DNA of 64,000 bases from Artocarpus heterophyllus. Its lineage: Eukaryota > Streptophyta > Magnoliopsida > Rosales > Moraceae. The notes under the pieces were generated by a model that saw only the letters and a list, made by a program, of their open reading frames with translations, was not told the origin of the DNA and made no database searches. The stretch spans positions 22,723,276-22,787,275 of the forward strand of contig CM046351.1 in assembly GCA_025403435.1 (NCBI GenBank). Reading direction: 5' to 3'. Position 1 is the first letter of the stretch. Every line of letters begins with the position of its first letter. Positions 60,720-64,000 of this stretch are shown here, in pieces. Both the position numbers and the translations under genes were made by a program.

Positions 60720-61120
60720 ATCATTTTGCTGTTTCAAGCGGAGATTTTTTAGACAAAAATCGGCACAAACATGATTTAAGACATTTGGGTCCGGTCTTAA
60801 CTGGGCAAGGCTTCCCAACGAGGAAATAACAAACCCAATTACGGAATGCAATGACATTGGGATCTCCTAGACTGAGTTTGAATGTTTGATTGGCTGCCTG
60901 GAGTATGATCGCTTTAAAAAGGGAAGATTTTGACGAAAAGATGAGAGATGGCTCACCGGGCGACCTGCGGGGATGTATAAATAGGGGGCAGATGGAGGGC
61001 TGCCTGGAGTGTGATCGCATATCGATTTTTGACGGAAGGGCCAGAGAAAATTAAGTTCCTCAAAGCTCCCCCTGCAAGGTAGCGAAAAAAAAGCGGCGGG
61101 ACTTTTCAACATTTTCCCCG
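60720..61120. other. Unrecognised balanced-composition stretch with a TATA-like box
   Basis: It contains TATAAATAGGGGG at 60976 and a direct repeat GGCTGCCTGGAGTRTGATCGC at about 60892-60912 and 60999-61018. The minus strand is open for 99 codons (60721-61020) with no familiar domain. It may be a promoter or a fragment of a gene or mobile element. Confidence 0.3.
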
Positions 61121-63129
61121 AACTGCCTTTTCAATCAATTTTTCTCAAACAATTTTTCTCGAACTTACTTTTCAAAATCCCACTTTATTTAAAAATGTCC
61201 CACATAAATGTTCTCTAGAGAGATGAGACATTCCGAGGTACTTGCTGCGCCATCCCACTGTACCAATTAACTTTGGAACGTCGGGTTTCAAGGTTTTTTT
61301 TCAAATCCCCAACAAAAATGGTAGTCAAAACATATTGTTTTATTTTTTTATCCTTGATTTCTTTCTCGTTTAAACCAGACTCAATTATAAACAATATAAA
61401 ACTTTTATATGTTACCGTAATAATAAAAAAATTACTATAAAACTTCAATATGCTATAATAAAAATGGTTCTAACTAACTGACCCTGCCACCCTCTCAAAG
61501 TTAATCTTTTTGTTAGGACGTTTGAATAACTTTTTTACCCTTGGTTTTCCCCTTATTTAGACCCCTTTGCCCAGCCCTGCCACCGGCCTTTCCTTCTTCC
61601 TTTTTTTTTTTCTCTGTTCCCTTCTTACTTATTCGTCCTCGGCTTTCTTCCTAGCCTACATAACGTTGACTTCCCTCCAATCCTCTTCTCCAATTCGCAA
61701 CATTAATTACTTTCTCGCCTATAGTTGAATTAATTGCTTTTTTTTTTTTTTTTTACTTGGAATTGCAAAGATAAAATTAAAGTTATTATAGTTACAATAA
61801 TTGGTTAATTTTTAAAAAATCAATCTTTAAATAAAACCATACTTTACTCTCATTTTATTACTTATGTTTTCTAATACATACTTAAGAGCACGACAAGGTT
61901 TACTATTTTTTTATAGACAAAATAAAGGCTTTTATCATCCATTGTCGAACTTTGTTAGGATATTACTAAGTGTTTTTTATTTATTGGAGGTGAGATGGTT
62001 ATAATTGGAGAGTCTTATTTAGTGGCGCATTTAAATGCATACATAAAATTTAAAAGGAAGGAAAAGAAAAAAAAAAAAACGAGCGTCGGATTCCACTCGT
62101 CCTATAGAACTACCCAACTCCTTTCCCCTCAAGCCTTAATTCACTAAAAATAATACTAATCCTATCAATAAGTTCTAGACCTTATTGTTGCATGTTACTT
62201 TGCATTCATCCCCTAAACTTCTTTATTATCCTTTTCTTCATATCAACACCATACGTCTATTCCTCCTGTCTTGTCTAATTGTTTCAAATTACCTCAAATT
62301 CAATTTGTTATGAATCCCTTAATGTATAGCTCATATCCTAGCGTCCAAATGTTATTGTGCTAAATCGAACATGCCTCTCATATTGGCTTTTCAAATTTCA
62401 TCCTTTACTCATAATTTCTTCCAGATTGTGATTTTATTGTCACTTGTTACTTTCAATCATTGACAAATCCTTTTAACGGGTGATTCACTTCAATTCTTGT
62501 AACTTTAAAATTTATTGTCATTTAACTACAAGAATGCCATATATCTCATTCATTGCCAATAAATCTGCTATCATTTTATAAACAAATGCACAACTATTTT
62601 TGGAATAAGCTACCCTGCCTTGTCTTCTTAAGTCCTTGGCATTTTTAAACCTCCAATGATCAACAACTCAAATATTCTAATTCGCTCTATTTTTATTTTT
62701 GTTCCAGGCTATGTGAGATAAACTATGCGTACGCCTTTTTGCTCCAACAGTCGATCAAAACTCATTTCCTCTCTTATAAGACACCAAATCTGTTAAGGAA
62801 TACATTGACGGCCCATGGGCGAAATAAAGAGAAAAGCTCAATTTGGCTCATGCTAAAACATGACGTAAGTCGAGATAATCCTCAGAGCTCACCACTACGG
62901 AGGAGAGTCGAGGTTAAATCAACTTCGTGTTCTCCACCCCTTAGTATGTCCCCACTTTTAGAAGTAGAGAAGAGTGAGTAAAGCCGACAATCGAGACAAT
63001 GCTCCCGAAAACAAGGCCATTAACGTTGAACTCGATGCCCTTTTTAGAGTGCACAGAAACACCATGCGCGAATGTTATAGGTTGGTGCAAAACACAAAGA
63101 TTTCTGTCTTCATTAGCAATATTTTAATC
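61121..63129. other. Intergenic stretch
   Basis: It contains a decayed dispersed-family copy at about 61385-61470 (ATAAAACTTTTATATGTTACCGTA to TGGTTCTAAC). Otherwise it is AT-rich, with short unfamiliar open frames such as 62739-62981. Confidence 0.5.
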
Positions 63130-64000
63130 TGTAACACCTTTGAATTTTAAATTGAGATTGATTATGTTAAGTTTAATTATTAAGTTTGCCAAGTATAAAT
63201 TTAATGTTAATTTTGGTCATTTAATATTTTATTTCATCTGTTACATTTAAAAATTTGATTTTTAGTTTTTAAAAATATCAAATTATATTTTTATACCACA
63301 TTTTTTTCATATTTATGAAAATGCCCTTGAGCCTTTTGTTTTGTTTTCTCTCTCTTTCTTTCTTTCTTTCGTCATTTTTCACTCTCTCTCCTGTCTCTCT
63401 CTGCACTCTCTCTTCCCTCTCTTTTTCTTTGAATTTTTCGTCGGATTTGTGGAAACAGATGAAGTTCAATCATCAAGTTTTTAATCCAAAAACATTATTA
63501 AGGTTTGCTTCCTCTTTCTCTTTAAAATTTCAAAGTTTTATTTTCAATTTTTTAAATTTCCTTTGAATGTTGAATCCGAACTTTGATGAGCTTAAACAAT
63601 GTTCAATTTGAGTTTGTAGGACTTGTTTTACCATGAATCTAAGCTTTATTTAAACAAAAATTGATTTAAATGAGTTTTGATATTTTTCTTTGATTTTTAA
63701 ATCTATTGTGAAATTGAGTTTAAATTTAGAGAAAATGGCTTAAATTTGTTCTATTATGGTTTTCTATATTTTCTGTGTGATTCCTATGCTCTGGGAATTG
63801 AAAAATAGGTTTAAAATTGAATTTTAAGTTTGGGGATGCCGAAACTTGAAATCTCAGGTCCCCATATTTTTCCAGTTTGGCGTGCCGGATTCATGAGTTT
63901 GGCAGGCCAGATTCATATCTTCGGCAGGCCGAACTAATGCAGTTCGAAAGGCCGGTTTTGGAGTTCGGTAGGTCGAATTGTGCAAGTTCGACAGGCCGAG
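63130..64000 (+). repeat. Partial gypsy-type LTR at the window edge
   Basis: It starts TGTAACACCTTTG, matching in position the TGTAACGCCCCGG start of the internal gypsy LTR read on the minus strand. The same layout follows: AT-rich part, CT-rich tract (about 63345-63430), an AT-rich part, then GC-rich palindromic units from about 63880 (TTCGGCAGGCCGAACT, GTTCGGTAGGTCGAA). It runs off the right edge, so the element and its target duplication cannot be assessed. Confidence 0.7.

Noticed and set aside
63278..63566. Ser/Leu-rich and Arg/Glu-rich frames near the right edge
   Set aside because: They come from the CT-rich tract of a partial LTR.

Overview
The window looks like nuclear DNA of a flowering plant, probably a eudicot or other non-grass. 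The genes carry many introns, intergenic DNA is very AT-rich, and it is packed with LTR retrotransposons, MITE-like elements, AT microsatellites and a LINE relic. The proteins are plant-type: an SPX-domain exon, a plant SAM-domain protein, an AVT3-like amino-acid transporter and an AMP1-like carboxypeptidase. The species cannot be named from this sequence alone.

Layout, left to right. At 478-679 (minus) is the first coding exon of an SPX-RING ubiquitin-ligase-like gene that runs off the left edge, with an ACGT-core cluster upstream at 1217-1252. From 1.3 to 7.2 kb is repeat-rich intergenic DNA, including a non-autonomous hAT-like element at 2531-3251. A single-coding-exon SAM-domain gene (CDS 8653-9450) follows, with an intron in its 5' UTR. 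From 9.8 to 14.4 kb are further MITE-like elements. From 14424 to 30448 is a Ty1/copia element with two 469-bp LTRs and target duplication AGAAG. It is split by a 9,045-bp Ty3/gypsy element in the opposite orientation (17397-26441, target duplication TGGTG). Only 375 bp after the copia element is a three-exon AVT3-like gene (30823-35225), whose second intron contains a solo LTR. From 35.2 to 47.5 kb is intergenic DNA with several inverted-repeat elements. A ten-exon AMP1/glutamate carboxypeptidase II-like gene (47594-52390) follows, then tRNA-Arg(CCU) on the minus strand (53800-53872) and a nine-exon SKA3-like kinetochore gene (54018-56682). A 5'-truncated LINE (58.05-59.5 kb, minus) lies between two copies of a short duplicated sequence. 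The window ends inside an LTR related in design to the internal gypsy element (from 63130).

The host genes are unrelated housekeeping or developmental genes and do not form a cluster or pathway. The most informative content is the mobile DNA. Two dated nested insertions can be followed from target duplications. Both retroelements have been inactivated mainly by C-to-T / G-to-A stop codons rather than frameshifts. A short dispersed repeat family, with an internal motif resembling GTAGCATATGAGAGCTTTA, occurs at least fifteen times across the window. A GC-rich array of short palindromes sits inside the gypsy LTRs and recurs in the partial LTR at the right edge. I found no convincing new multi-gene system.
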